Positions 16,946-25,499 of a stretch of DNA of 54,403 nt are shown piece after piece. This stretch comes from Paenibacillus sabuli (GTDB lineage: Bacteria; Bacillota; Bacilli; Paenibacillales; Paenibacillaceae). Position 1 is the stretch's first letter. Each line of letters begins with the position of its first letter. The stretch spans positions 1 to 54,403 of the forward strand of contig NZ_JACXIZ010000005.1 of the NCBI RefSeq assembly GCF_014705605.1, written 5' to 3'. Below the pieces are notes generated by a model. It saw only the letters and a program-made list of their open reading frames with translations, had not been told where the DNA came from and made no database searches. The position numbers and the translations under genes are program-made.

Positions 16946-18562
16946 ATGCGTAAACGCAATGGGCGGCTCGGACCGCCGGCCCTGCTGCTCGCGCTGGCGC
17001 TGCTGGCTGCCGCCTGCAGCAACGAAGGCGGGGCGACGACGGACGAGCCCGGGGCCGCAGCAGGGGAACAAGGCGCCAACGGCGCAGCCGCGACGGAGGA
17101 AGCGAGGGAAATTTCGATTTTGTCGACCTCGCCGGCGCCGTACACCCAGACCGTAAGCGATTGGGACGACAACCGCTATGTTCAGAAGCTGGAGGAGCTC
17201 TCCGGCAACGCGTACGACCTGCACTTCGAATTCCTGAGCTGGCAGGACTTCCAGACCCAGCTGACCGTGCGCTTCGCCTCCGGCGATCTGCCCGATCTGA
17301 TCCGCACGTACGGGCTCGACTATCCGGCCCACACCGGCGCCGTCGAGCAGGGAGCGGTGCTGGAGCTGACCGACCTGATCGAGCAATACGGCCCGAATCT
17401 GAAGGCGCGCATTCCGGAGGAAGCGTGGAACAGCCCGGCTGTATCCAAGGACGGCCGGATCTATGCGATTCCGGCGCTGGTGCCGAATCCGCATACCCGG
17501 GCGCTGTACGTGCGCGAGGATTGGCTGGAGCAGGCGGGCATGGAGGTCCCGTCGACGCCGGAGGAATATCTGGCCTACTTCGAGCAGGTCAAGGCGCTGG
17601 ATATGAACGGCAACGGCGACCCGAATGACGAATACGGCTTTTATGCCCGGGAGAACATGGCCGGAAGCGAGCTGTTTTTTTACGAATTCGGCGTATACCC
17701 CGACCTGTGGGTGATGGAGGACGGCGAATTCGTGCCCTCGGTCATCACCGACAACATGAAGGACGTGCTGCAATTCTGGCGCGAGCTGTATGCCAACGGC
17801 TATGTCAATCCGAACCTGTTCACCAACAAGTCGGCGGACTGGTTCGCCGGCATCCAGAACGGGCTCGCGGGCAGCTGGGTCCACTATGTGGACAATTACG
17901 TGGAGCAGTGGGATCCGTCGCAATTCATCGATCAGCCGGAGGCGGAGCCGATCATGGTCGAGCCGCCCGCCGGACCGGGCGGCAAGGGCCTGCAGCCGGT
18001 CAACGCCGGGATCTATTACGTCTGGATGATCCCCTCGGACGTGGAGCGGCCGGAGCAGATCATCGAATTCCTGGACTGGGCCTGGAGCAGCGACGAGGTG
18101 CAGGAATTCTACGCCTACGGCATCGAGGGACATAATTACGAGCTGCGGGACGGCCAGATCGTGTGGGGCCCCGACAATCCCAACAATGCCGACAATATGG
18201 AGATGCGCGCCTATCAGATCAATGTCAACGTCACCGGACACAGCCTGAACGGGCCGAAGATGGTCGAGCTGTCGCCGCAGGCAGACGCGCTCAAGGCGGG
18301 CTTTGATATTGCCGAGCGCAATACGTTCATGAACGAAGCGATGTACATGCCGCAGCCGGAAGCGTTCGAGACGCGCCCCGAGCTGATACCGAACTTCGCC
18401 GGCGGAGGCACGATGCTGCTGGATATGTTCGCCAAGGTCGTGACCGGCCGGGAGGAAGTGGACGCGGGGTTTGAGTCGTTCGTGCAGGAGTGGCGCAGCC
18501 GCGGCGGCGACGAAGCGATCGCCGAGGCGACGCAGTGGCATCGGGCGTTTTACGGCGAATGA
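16946..18562 (+). CDS. sugar ABC importer, extracellular substrate-binding lipoprotein (LplA-like, 538 aa)
   Basis: A family 1 extracellular binding protein anchored as a lipoprotein. The signal peptide MRKRNGRLGPPALLLALALL ends in the lipobox LAAAC with C24 as lipidation site, followed by a flexible Gly/Ala/Glu linker (residues 25-55). The length of about 540 and the closing segment (SFVQEWRSRGGDEAIAEATQ) are typical of LplA-like binding proteins, which bind mono- or oligosaccharides. Two permease genes follow directly. No ATPase is present, so it probably depends on a shared MsmX-type ATPase encoded elsewhere. Confidence 0.93.
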   Translation: MRKRNGRLGPPALLLALALLAAACSNEGGATTDEPGAAAGEQGANGAAATEEAREISILSTSPAPYTQTVSDWDDNRYVQKLEELSGNAYDLHFEFLSWQDFQTQLTVRFASGDLPDLIRTYGLDYPAHTGAVEQGAVLELTDLIEQYGPNLKARIPEEAWNSPAVSKDGRIYAIPALVPNPHTRALYVREDWLEQAGMEVPSTPEEYLAYFEQVKALDMNGNGDPNDEYGFYARENMAGSELFFYEFGVYPDLWVMEDGEFVPSVITDNMKDVLQFWRELYANGYVNPNLFTNKSADWFAGIQNGLAGSWVHYVDNYVEQWDPSQFIDQPEAEPIMVEPPAGPGGKGLQPVNAGIYYVWMIPSDVERPEQIIEFLDWAWSSDEVQEFYAYGIEGHNYELRDGQIVWGPDNPNNADNMEMRAYQINVNVTGHSLNGPKMVELSPQADALKAGFDIAERNTFMNEAMYMPQPEAFETRPELIPNFAGGGTMLLDMFAKVVTGREEVDAGFESFVQEWRSRGGDEAIAEATQWHRAFYGE

Positions 18563-18642
18563 TCGGCGACAGATCCGTGCGGACATGCTTCGCGCCAGCC
18601 TCCCGACGGGCGGCGGGCGCGAAGGAGAGGAGGTGAGCGGCG

Positions 18643-19551
18643 ATGCGGAACCGGCTGCGCTCGCTCAGCGGCAAGGATTCGCTGATGCTGTGGCTGATTG
18701 CGCTCCCGGGCGTGCTGTATTTTCTCGTATTCAAGTATGTGCCGCTGCTCGGCAATGTGATTGCGTTTCAGGATTACAGCATTTTTATCGGCATCTGGGA
18801 CAGCCCGTGGGCGGGGTGGAAGCATTTCGTCTTCATGTTTGAATACGAGGAATTCATGAACATTTTGCGCAATACGCTGGTCCTGAGTTTTTATACGCTG
18901 TTTTTCGGATTCCCGGCGCCGCTGCTGCTGGCGCTGCTGCTCAACGAGCTGCGGCAGATGCTGTTCAAGCGCACCGTCCAGACCTTGCTGTACTTGCCGC
19001 ATTTTTTGTCGTGGATCATCGTCGGCGGCATCTTCATCAATCTGCTGGCCGTAGACGGGCTGGCGAACCGGGCCGTCGAAGCGCTGGGCGGTCAGCCGGT
19101 CGAATTCGTCTCCGATTCGCGCTTCTTCCGCAGCGTCGTCGTGCTGACGAGCATGTGGAAGGAGGTCGGCTGGGGCATGATCATCTATCTGGCGGCGATT
19201 GCGGGGATCAATCCGAATCTGTACGAAGCGGCGGTGATGGACGGCGCCGGGCGCTGGCGGCAGATGGTGTCGATCACGATTCCGTCGATCGCGCCGGCCA
19301 TCGTGACGCTGCTGCTGCTGCGCATCGGCAATATGCTCGATACCAATGTGGAACAGATCCTCGTCTTCCTCAATCCGCTCGTGCGCGATATCGGGGAAGT
19401 GATCGACACGTATGTCTACCGCGTCGGACTGCTCAATGCGCAATACAGCTTCACGACGGCGATCGGACTGTTCAAGTCGGTCATCGGACTCGTGCTGATC
19501 GTCGGCCTCAATCATCTGAGCAAGCGGACGACCGGTCAGGGATTGTACTAG
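18643..19551 (+). CDS. sugar ABC importer permease (LplB-like, 302 aa)
   Basis: First membrane subunit of the importer. About six hydrophobic helices; typical start region LWLIALPGVLYFLVFKYVPL and the ATPase-docking EAA loop (YEAAVMDGAGRWRQMVSITI). Ribosome site GAGAGGAGG lies before ATG 18643. The next permease gene begins 15 bp after its stop. Confidence 0.95.
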   Translation: MRNRLRSLSGKDSLMLWLIALPGVLYFLVFKYVPLLGNVIAFQDYSIFIGIWDSPWAGWKHFVFMFEYEEFMNILRNTLVLSFYTLFFGFPAPLLLALLLNELRQMLFKRTVQTLLYLPHFLSWIIVGGIFINLLAVDGLANRAVEALGGQPVEFVSDSRFFRSVVVLTSMWKEVGWGMIIYLAAIAGINPNLYEAAVMDGAGRWRQMVSITIPSIAPAIVTLLLLRIGNMLDTNVEQILVFLNPLVRDIGEVIDTYVYRVGLLNAQYSFTTAIGLFKSVIGLVLIVGLNHLSKRTTGQGLY

Positions 19552-19566
19552 AGGAGGGGACAGCCG

Positions 19567-20436
19567 GTGGTAACCAACAAGTCGGAGCGCACCTTTCAAT
19601 GGATCAACAGCCTGTTCTTCGCGCTGCTCAGCCTGAGCATGATCGCTCCGCTGATTCATCTGCTGGCCGTCTCGCTCAGCGCGCCCAAGTATGCCAATGC
19701 CAAGCTAGTCGTGCTCTGGCCCAAAGGCTTCAACCTCGATGTCTACGAGACGATCTTCGGCCTGGGGGCGCTCTGGCGCGCCATGGGGGTCAGCATCTGG
19801 ATCACCGTCATCGGCACCCTGCTGACGCTGGCGCTCTGCTCGAGCCTCTCTTACGCGGTATCGCGCAGGCAGATGCGCGGGCGAATCGCCGTGCTGCAGG
19901 GCATCCTGATCACGTTCATCTTCTCCGCGCCGCTCGTGCCGACGTATCTGGTCATCCGCGGGCTCGGCATGGAGAATACGCTGTGGGCCCTGATCGTGCC
20001 GAGCGCGCTCAACGCGTTCTACGTGCTGATCATGAAGACCTTCTTCGCCGGAATCTCGGGCGAGCTGTTCGATTCGGGCAAGATCGACGGCTGCTCGGAG
20101 CCGCGCATCTACGCCAGCATCGTCATGCCGCTGTCCAAGCCGGTGCTGGCGACGATCGCGCTGTTCCACGCGGTCACGCAATGGAACAGCTACTTCCAGG
20201 CGCTGCTGTTCATTCGCTCGCGGGAGCTCTACCCGCTGCAGATCATCTTGCGCAATATGGTGATCGAGGACGAGGCGAGCGCCGTCGTCGGCAATATGGA
20301 GACGGTGCAGGCGGCGACGCCGGAGATGATGAAGGCGGGGGTCATTTTGTTCGCCACCGTGCCGATTCTGATCGTGTATCCGTTTCTGCAGCGCTTTTTT
20401 GTCAAAGGGGCGATGCTCGGCTCGCTCAAGGAATAA
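19567..20436 (+). CDS. sugar ABC importer permease (LplC/YtcP-like, 289 aa), GTG start
   Basis: Second membrane subunit. It starts at GTG 19567 behind GAGGAGGGG. Its helices and the conserved C-terminus (LIVYPFLQRFFVKGAMLGSL) identify the MalG-type permeases that pair with LplB-type ones. A weakly conserved EAA loop is seen at DSGKIDGCSEPRIYASIVMP. It closes the transporter block; enzymes follow 47 bp later. Confidence 0.95.
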   Translation: MVTNKSERTFQWINSLFFALLSLSMIAPLIHLLAVSLSAPKYANAKLVVLWPKGFNLDVYETIFGLGALWRAMGVSIWITVIGTLLTLALCSSLSYAVSRRQMRGRIAVLQGILITFIFSAPLVPTYLVIRGLGMENTLWALIVPSALNAFYVLIMKTFFAGISGELFDSGKIDGCSEPRIYASIVMPLSKPVLATIALFHAVTQWNSYFQALLFIRSRELYPLQIILRNMVIEDEASAVVGNMETVQAATPEMMKAGVILFATVPILIVYPFLQRFFVKGAMLGSLKE

Positions 20437-20483
20437 CGCGCATGAGGGCAAGTTGCGCGCATGCGCGCAAGGAGGCAGCGACT

Positions 20484-21950
20484 GTGACCATCTTCGAGAG
20501 TCCGCCCGCGGCGCAGCCGGATACCGTCCGGCTCGGCCGCTGGCTGCATGCCTGGATCTGCGCCGACGGCGCCATCCACGGCTTCAACAATCATGCGGTA
20601 TGGGGAGGCAATCCCTACCGCTGGACCGACTTTCACAGCGGGCACAGCACCTGGAGCAGCCCGCTCCTGTCCGCGCTGGCGCTGCTGCTCGAGCGGCGGC
20701 CGGATGACTACGGCGCCGAGACGCTGCGGCGGCTCGTGCGCTTCCAGATCGCGTCCTTCCAGGACAATGGGCAGTACCGCTACATCGGCTTCGAGTCGGG
20801 CGAGGTGTCGCGCAATGCGCTCATTCACAACATGGTGCCCGACCTCGCGCTGGCCACTGCAGTCCGGCATGCCGCTCCCCTGCTCGGCGAGGCGCTGTGC
20901 GAGCAGGTCCGGCAGGCGGTCGTGCGCAATCTCGAGGCCTGCGCAGCGCGCTGGGGCGGCGGCCGTCCCGGTCCGTCGGGCACGTGCAACCAGGAGTATG
21001 CCCGGATCTGGGCAAAGCTGGCGCTGCGCGAGGCTTGCGGCGAGCGGCGCTGGGACGAAGAGCTGACGGAGGATCTGGACCGGATGATCCGGGACTATCA
21101 TGTGGCAGGCGTGCCCGACGCGTCGTGCGAAGGCACGCTGCGCTACGCCGGCGACGCCCGCACGCTGGAGCCGGCCGAATACTACGGGCTGATGATCGTG
21201 CCGCTCGTGCTGGCCGCCGCGGCCTTCGGCGAGTCCCGGTATCTGGACCGCGCCGCGGCGCTCTGCCGCCACATCGTGCGCTCGGCATGGGTGGACGGCG
21301 CCGGCCAGACCCGCTTCCACCGGCTGTGGCATCGCCGTGCCGGACGCTGGGAGAAGCTGGACCAGCCGATGCTCATCGCCGGGATGGGCCTGACGCTGTA
21401 CGGCATCCGGGCCTGCGCCGCGGCGCTCGGCGGCGATGCCGAGCTGGAGGGCTTCCTCGAGGATTGCGAGCGCACCTACGCTCATTACCAGACGGCGGGC
21501 GGCTACTTCGTCTCCGCCACCGGCTGGGGCAATGAAGCGGATATCGCGCCGAGCACGGCCTGGCACGCCCACGATCTGCTCTATCTGGCGTCCCGCACCG
21601 CGGACCCTGCGCCGTTCTGGAGAGGCTGGGCGGACGGGCTGCCGCCGCGCTCGGTGCTGCTGGGCAATGATTGTCTCTGGATCGAGGACGGGCTGCACTG
21701 GTCGATCGGCGATTACTTCTGGCAGGATATCTACAATCTGCTCGGCAAGCGGGACGAAGCGCGCTTCCACCGCAAGATCCCGGCCTGGACCGGATATGCG
21801 CGCATTCATCCGCCCCGTGTCGAGCTGCCCGATCCGCCCGTGTTCGTCAAGACGGAGCGCGGCATCTATCTGAAGTCGGACCACGATACGCCGTATGCGG
21901 TCCGCTCGGCCACCGATGTGCCCTATCTGGGCGTATACGAGCAGCAGTGA
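20484..21950 (+). CDS. uncharacterised helical (alpha/alpha-barrel-like) protein of the glycan locus (488 aa)
   Basis: I do not recognise the family. The protein is rich in paired helices with many Trp, His and Tyr residues (HGFNNHAVWGG, DFHSGHSTWSS, STAWHAHDLLYLAS, WSIGDYFWQDIYNLLG), a look shared by (alpha/alpha)6-barrel glycosidases and polysaccharide lyases. It has no signal peptide. Start set at GTG 20484 because AAGGAGG stands 9 nt upstream; a longer frame reading back through the permease genes is an artefact. It follows two permease genes and precedes a PhyH gene and a glycosidase gene, so intracellular processing of the imported sugar is a reasonable inference. Confidence 0.75.
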   Translation: MTIFESPPAAQPDTVRLGRWLHAWICADGAIHGFNNHAVWGGNPYRWTDFHSGHSTWSSPLLSALALLLERRPDDYGAETLRRLVRFQIASFQDNGQYRYIGFESGEVSRNALIHNMVPDLALATAVRHAAPLLGEALCEQVRQAVVRNLEACAARWGGGRPGPSGTCNQEYARIWAKLALREACGERRWDEELTEDLDRMIRDYHVAGVPDASCEGTLRYAGDARTLEPAEYYGLMIVPLVLAAAAFGESRYLDRAAALCRHIVRSAWVDGAGQTRFHRLWHRRAGRWEKLDQPMLIAGMGLTLYGIRACAAALGGDAELEGFLEDCERTYAHYQTAGGYFVSATGWGNEADIAPSTAWHAHDLLYLASRTADPAPFWRGWADGLPPRSVLLGNDCLWIEDGLHWSIGDYFWQDIYNLLGKRDEARFHRKIPAWTGYARIHPPRVELPDPPVFVKTERGIYLKSDHDTPYAVRSATDVPYLGVYEQQ

Positions 21951-21998
21951 GGGGACGCAGGAATGACCGGACATCAACGATGAAGGGGTGAACACGCG

Positions 21999-22706
21999 AT
22001 GAACCATGTAGCACAGCAGTTTGCGTCAGAGGGGTATGTCATTGCCGAGCAGCTGTACGCCGAGGCAGAGGTGGAGGCGCTGCGGCTGGCCATCGACGAG
22101 GTGCTGGAGCGGCTGACGCGCGAGCGTCCGGAGCAGGCCGAGCGCGTCCATCGCCAGGGGGTGTACGTCGGCATGGCCGCCGCCAGCCCGCGCTTTCACG
22201 AAGCGGCGCGCAAGCCGGAGCTGGTGCGGATGCTGCAGGAGGTGCTGCCGGGCGAGCTGGAATTTCTGAGCGACAAGCTCGTCTTCAAGAGCAAGCAGAC
22301 GGCGTTCGATTCGCCGTGGCATCAGGACTGGGAATACTGGCAGGGCAGTCACAAGGTGTCGGCGTGGATCGCGCTGGACGATGCGACGCCGGACAACGGC
22401 TGCCTCAAGGTCGTGCCGGGCTCGCATCGGGCCGGCCGGCTGCCGCATACGGCGCCGCCGTCGGACGAGCAGGGCTTCGTCAGCCGCGTCGACGAGCGGC
22501 GGATCGACCCCTCCCGCATCCGGGCGGTGCCGCTGCGGGCCGGCAGCGCGCTGATCTTCCACGATCTGCTGCTGCATGCCTCGTATGCCAATGTCTCGGG
22601 CGCGCGGCGGCGGGCGCTGATCGGCACCTACCGCAGCGCGGCCACGGACGATCCCGAGTATGCGTGGGCGACGTCCGCCTTCCGCATCGGAGGGGGACGC
22701 GTATGA
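21999..22706 (+). CDS. phytanoyl-CoA dioxygenase (PhyH) family protein (235 aa)
   Basis: A second Fe(II)/2-oxoglutarate dioxygenase with H108-x-D110 (FDSPWHQDWEYW), distal H193 (HDLLLHASYAN) and R203 or R204 as 2-oxoglutarate ligand. It is shorter than the PhyH protein at 10480 and not a close copy of it. AAGGGGTGA precedes ATG 21999. The stop overlaps the start of the glycosidase gene by 4 bases (22703-22706). Such enzymes inside a sugar locus are unusual; a role in oxidative removal of an ether, methyl or similar decoration from the sugar is a hypothesis only. Confidence 0.88.
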   Translation: MNHVAQQFASEGYVIAEQLYAEAEVEALRLAIDEVLERLTRERPEQAERVHRQGVYVGMAAASPRFHEAARKPELVRMLQEVLPGELEFLSDKLVFKSKQTAFDSPWHQDWEYWQGSHKVSAWIALDDATPDNGCLKVVPGSHRAGRLPHTAPPSDEQGFVSRVDERRIDPSRIRAVPLRAGSALIFHDLLLHASYANVSGARRRALIGTYRSAATDDPEYAWATSAFRIGGGRV

Positions 22707-23635
22707 ACGGCAACCAGCCAGGGGCTGTGGGCGCCGGGCGCCAGCCGCAGCTGCGCAATCCGGTGCTGGCCCGGCGGCTGCCGGTGCGCGATCCGTCGGT
22801 GGTGCCGCTGGCGGACGGCTATCTGATCCTGTTCACGCGCAAGGGCGAGGGCAGCGTGGCGGACCGGGCGCACTGGCGGATCGGCTGCGTCCGGACGCGC
22901 GACTTCGTCTCGTACGAGCCGCTGCCCGACCTGTCGGCGGACGGCTACGCCTCGCCGGGCGATCTCGTGCGCTGGCACGGTCGCTGGCTGCTCCCGTATC
23001 AGACCTACCCTGGCGAGCGCAATCGGCTCGTCTATGTCGAGCTGGAGCGTACCGCGGACGGCCTCGCGCGCAAGGGCGAGGAGACGGCGTTCCTGGACGA
23101 GGCGCGCGAGCTGCCCTGGAACGAGCGGGGACGGCTGATCGATCCGACCTTCGTGCGCCACGGCGACACGCTGCATTGCTACTTCACCGGCAGCCGGCCG
23201 ATAGCCGGCGGCTGCGGCCATGCCAATCTGCTCGGTCACGCCGTCACCGACGATCCCGAGCTGCGCCGCTGGCAGATCGTCTCGGCGGAGCAGCCGCTGA
23301 TGGGGGTGATGGAGGACGCGCCGGACGGCGTGGAGAATGTGGCGGTGTTCCACAACGGCAGCGTCTGGGTGATGATCTACAGCGCCGGACTGGTGGAGCA
23401 GCATGTAGGCTGGGCGACATCGGACGATCTCTACGCATGGCAGGTGCACGGCAGGCTGGAGCTGTCACTCCAGCACTGGATGCGCGACAAGCACGGCGCG
23501 CCGTTCGTCTGGCGGGAGCCGGACGGCTGGCGGATGCTGCTGATGGGCGACACGGACGGGTATACCAGCTTCGGCATGCTGGCCTCGACAGACGGGCTGA
23601 GCTGGCAGCCGCTGCCGGAGGAGGGGCCGGGATGA
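22703..23635 (+). CDS. five-bladed beta-propeller glycosidase-like protein (GH43/GH117 type, 310 aa)
   Basis: Family features are an early catalytic-type aspartate, D30 in LPVRDPSVVPLADGY; repeated blades such as YASPGDLVRWHGRWLLPYQT and GRLIDPTFVRHGDTLHCYFT; and acidic candidates at MEDAPDGVENVAVF. This matches the five-bladed fold of GH32/43/68/117 and GH130-like enzymes. There is no signal peptide, so it acts on imported oligosaccharides. It overlaps the PhyH gene before it and the SDR gene after it by 4 bases each. Exact family and substrate cannot be decided here. Confidence 0.75.
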   Translation: MNGNQPGAVGAGRQPQLRNPVLARRLPVRDPSVVPLADGYLILFTRKGEGSVADRAHWRIGCVRTRDFVSYEPLPDLSADGYASPGDLVRWHGRWLLPYQTYPGERNRLVYVELERTADGLARKGEETAFLDEARELPWNERGRLIDPTFVRHGDTLHCYFTGSRPIAGGCGHANLLGHAVTDDPELRRWQIVSAEQPLMGVMEDAPDGVENVAVFHNGSVWVMIYSAGLVEQHVGWATSDDLYAWQVHGRLELSLQHWMRDKHGAPFVWREPDGWRMLLMGDTDGYTSFGMLASTDGLSWQPLPEEGPG

Positions 23636-24465
23636 GTATGGGACGCCGCACGATGAACGGGCGATTCGCAGGCAAGTGCGCGATCGTCACCGGCGGCAGC
23701 TCAGGGATCGGCCTGGCTGTCGTCGAGGAGCTGTGCGCCGAGGGCGCGGCCGTCGTCTTCACCTGCCTGGAAGAGCGGGAGGGACGCGAGGTCGAGCGGC
23801 GGCTGCGGCAGTCGGGGCTGCGGGCGCACTATGTCCAGGGCGATATGGGCGACGAGGCATTCTGCCGCCGCTGTGTGGCGGAAGCGGCGGCTGCGATGGG
23901 AGCGGTGCATTATCTGGTTAACAATGCGTTCTCTTTCGTCGGTCGGGGCCTGGAGGCCGGGGCGGACGATTGGGCGCGGAGCTACGGCGTCGGGCCGATC
24001 GGCTACGCGCGGATGGCGCAGCACTGCGCGCCGCATATGCAGAGCGCCGGCGGCGGCGCGATCGTCAACGTATCGAGCATCTCGGCGCATATCGCCCAGC
24101 CGCAGCGCTGGACGTACAATTCGGCCAAGGGCGCCGTCCACGCCATGACCAAGTGCCAGGCGCTCGATCTGGCGCCCTATGGCATTCGGGTCAACAGCGT
24201 CAGCCCGGGGTGGATCTGGACGCGCGAGACGGACCGCTCCGCCGGATTGGACGGCGGCGGCCGGGACAAGTGGGAGCCGATCTGGGGCGCCTTTCATATG
24301 CTGGCGCGCTGCGGCGAGCCGGCCGAATGTGCCGGCCCGATCCTGTTCTTGCTCAGCGACGACGCGTCCTTCGTGACCGGCGCCGATCTGCCGGTGGACG
24401 GCGGCTATCTGGCGCTCGGTCCGGAAGGGCTGGGGCGGCATACGGTCAATGTCGGCTCGGAGTGA
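23632..24465 (+). CDS. short-chain dehydrogenase/reductase (277 aa)
   Basis: A classical SDR with an intact NAD(P) site TGGSSGIG (residues 20-27), NNA near 97-99 and catalytic S149, Y162 and K166 (TYNSAKGAVHAM). The conserved PGWIWTRE and VDGGYLAL end segments are present. Start ATG 23632 overlaps the previous stop; a second ATG two codons on is also possible. Likely oxidises or reduces a hydroxyl on the released sugar or a derivative. The inserted hydrophobic start typical of membrane proteins is absent. Confidence 0.92.
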   Translation: MSMGRRTMNGRFAGKCAIVTGGSSGIGLAVVEELCAEGAAVVFTCLEEREGREVERRLRQSGLRAHYVQGDMGDEAFCRRCVAEAAAAMGAVHYLVNNAFSFVGRGLEAGADDWARSYGVGPIGYARMAQHCAPHMQSAGGGAIVNVSSISAHIAQPQRWTYNSAKGAVHAMTKCQALDLAPYGIRVNSVSPGWIWTRETDRSAGLDGGGRDKWEPIWGAFHMLARCGEPAECAGPILFLLSDDASFVTGADLPVDGGYLALGPEGLGRHTVNVGSE

Positions 24466-24501
24466 AGGGAATGTGCGAACCACAGGAAGGAGCGGGATGG
24501 A

Positions 24502-25494
24502 ATGAGCTTGAAGGTGGCGCTCGTCGGCGGCGGCGCGATCGCGGCCCAGCATCTGCAAGCGCTGCGCAGGATCGACGGCTTGCGTGCCGTTGCCGTTGCC
24601 GATCTGAACGAAGCGCGAGCATCGGCGCTTGCGCAGCAATACGATATCGCAGCCTATACCAATTATAGGCACATGATCGAGGCGTGTCAGCCGGAAATGG
24701 CCATCATCTCGTTGCCGCATCATTTGCACCGGGAGGCGGCGGAGTATTGCGCCTTTCGCGGCTGTCACATGCTGCTGGAGAAGCCGATGGCGATGAATGC
24801 GCGCGAATGCACGGCGATCATCGAAGCGGCGGCCGCCGCCGGCGTGCAGTTGATGGTCGGACATACGCAGCAGTATATCGCCGACAACCGCGTCGTCAAG
24901 CGGCTGCTGCGCGAGCGCGAGCTCGGCGAGCTGGCGATGATTGTCGAGACGCGGCATACCGATTATTTCGCTGCGCGCCGGCCCGACTGGTTCCTGGACA
25001 AGGCGCGCGCCGGAGGCGGGATCCTCATGAATCTCGGCGCGCATTCGATCGACAAGCTGCAATGGCTGACCGATTCGCGATTCGTGCAGGTGCACGCGCG
25101 GCTCGGCTATTACGGCGGGCGCGGCGATGTGGAGGGCAACGGACTGCTGCTGCTGGAGACGAGTCGCGGCGTCCCGGTCGTGATTGCCCAGTCGGGCTAC
25201 GACAATGTGCAGCGTCACGAGACGGAGCTGCTGCTGACCGGAGGGACGATCCGCCTGGCGCCCGGACAGGGCGTATGGCTCAGCACGGGCAACGGCTGGG
25301 AGGAGGTCCCGGTCGACCGCAGCGCCGACCCGTATGCGCTGCAGCTCGAGGAGCTGCTCCTGGCCGTCCAGGGCCGCGATACGATCCGCTGCACGGGCGC
25401 CTACGCGCGCTCGGTGATCGAGGTCATCGAAGCGGCGTACGCCTCGGCCGAGTCGGGCCAAGCGCAGACGGTCTCCCGGGCGGAACGAGGGTGA
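24502..25494 (+). CDS. Gfo/Idh/MocA family oxidoreductase (330 aa)
   Basis: An NAD(P)-binding start (LKVALVGGGAIAAQHLQALR), the EKP motif in LLEKPMAMNARECT near residues 93-96, and the second-domain signature GGGILMNLGAHSIDKLQWL. Normal length for sugar or inositol dehydrogenases of this superfamily. GGAAGGAG precedes ATG 24502. It is followed immediately by another Gfo/Idh gene; such pairs often act in sequence or as partners in the oxidation-elimination-reduction breakdown of unusual sugars. Confidence 0.93.
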   Translation: MSLKVALVGGGAIAAQHLQALRRIDGLRAVAVADLNEARASALAQQYDIAAYTNYRHMIEACQPEMAIISLPHHLHREAAEYCAFRGCHMLLEKPMAMNARECTAIIEAAAAAGVQLMVGHTQQYIADNRVVKRLLRERELGELAMIVETRHTDYFAARRPDWFLDKARAGGGILMNLGAHSIDKLQWLTDSRFVQVHARLGYYGGRGDVEGNGLLLLETSRGVPVVIAQSGYDNVQRHETELLLTGGTIRLAPGQGVWLSTGNGWEEVPVDRSADPYALQLEELLLAVQGRDTIRCTGAYARSVIEVIEAAYASAESGQAQTVSRAERG

Positions 25495-25499
25495 TGACA

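Noticed and set aside
19011-20483. First 491 codons of a long frame leading into the 488-residue protein
   Set aside because: It overlaps both permease genes in another frame; GTG 20484 with AAGGAGG is the real start.
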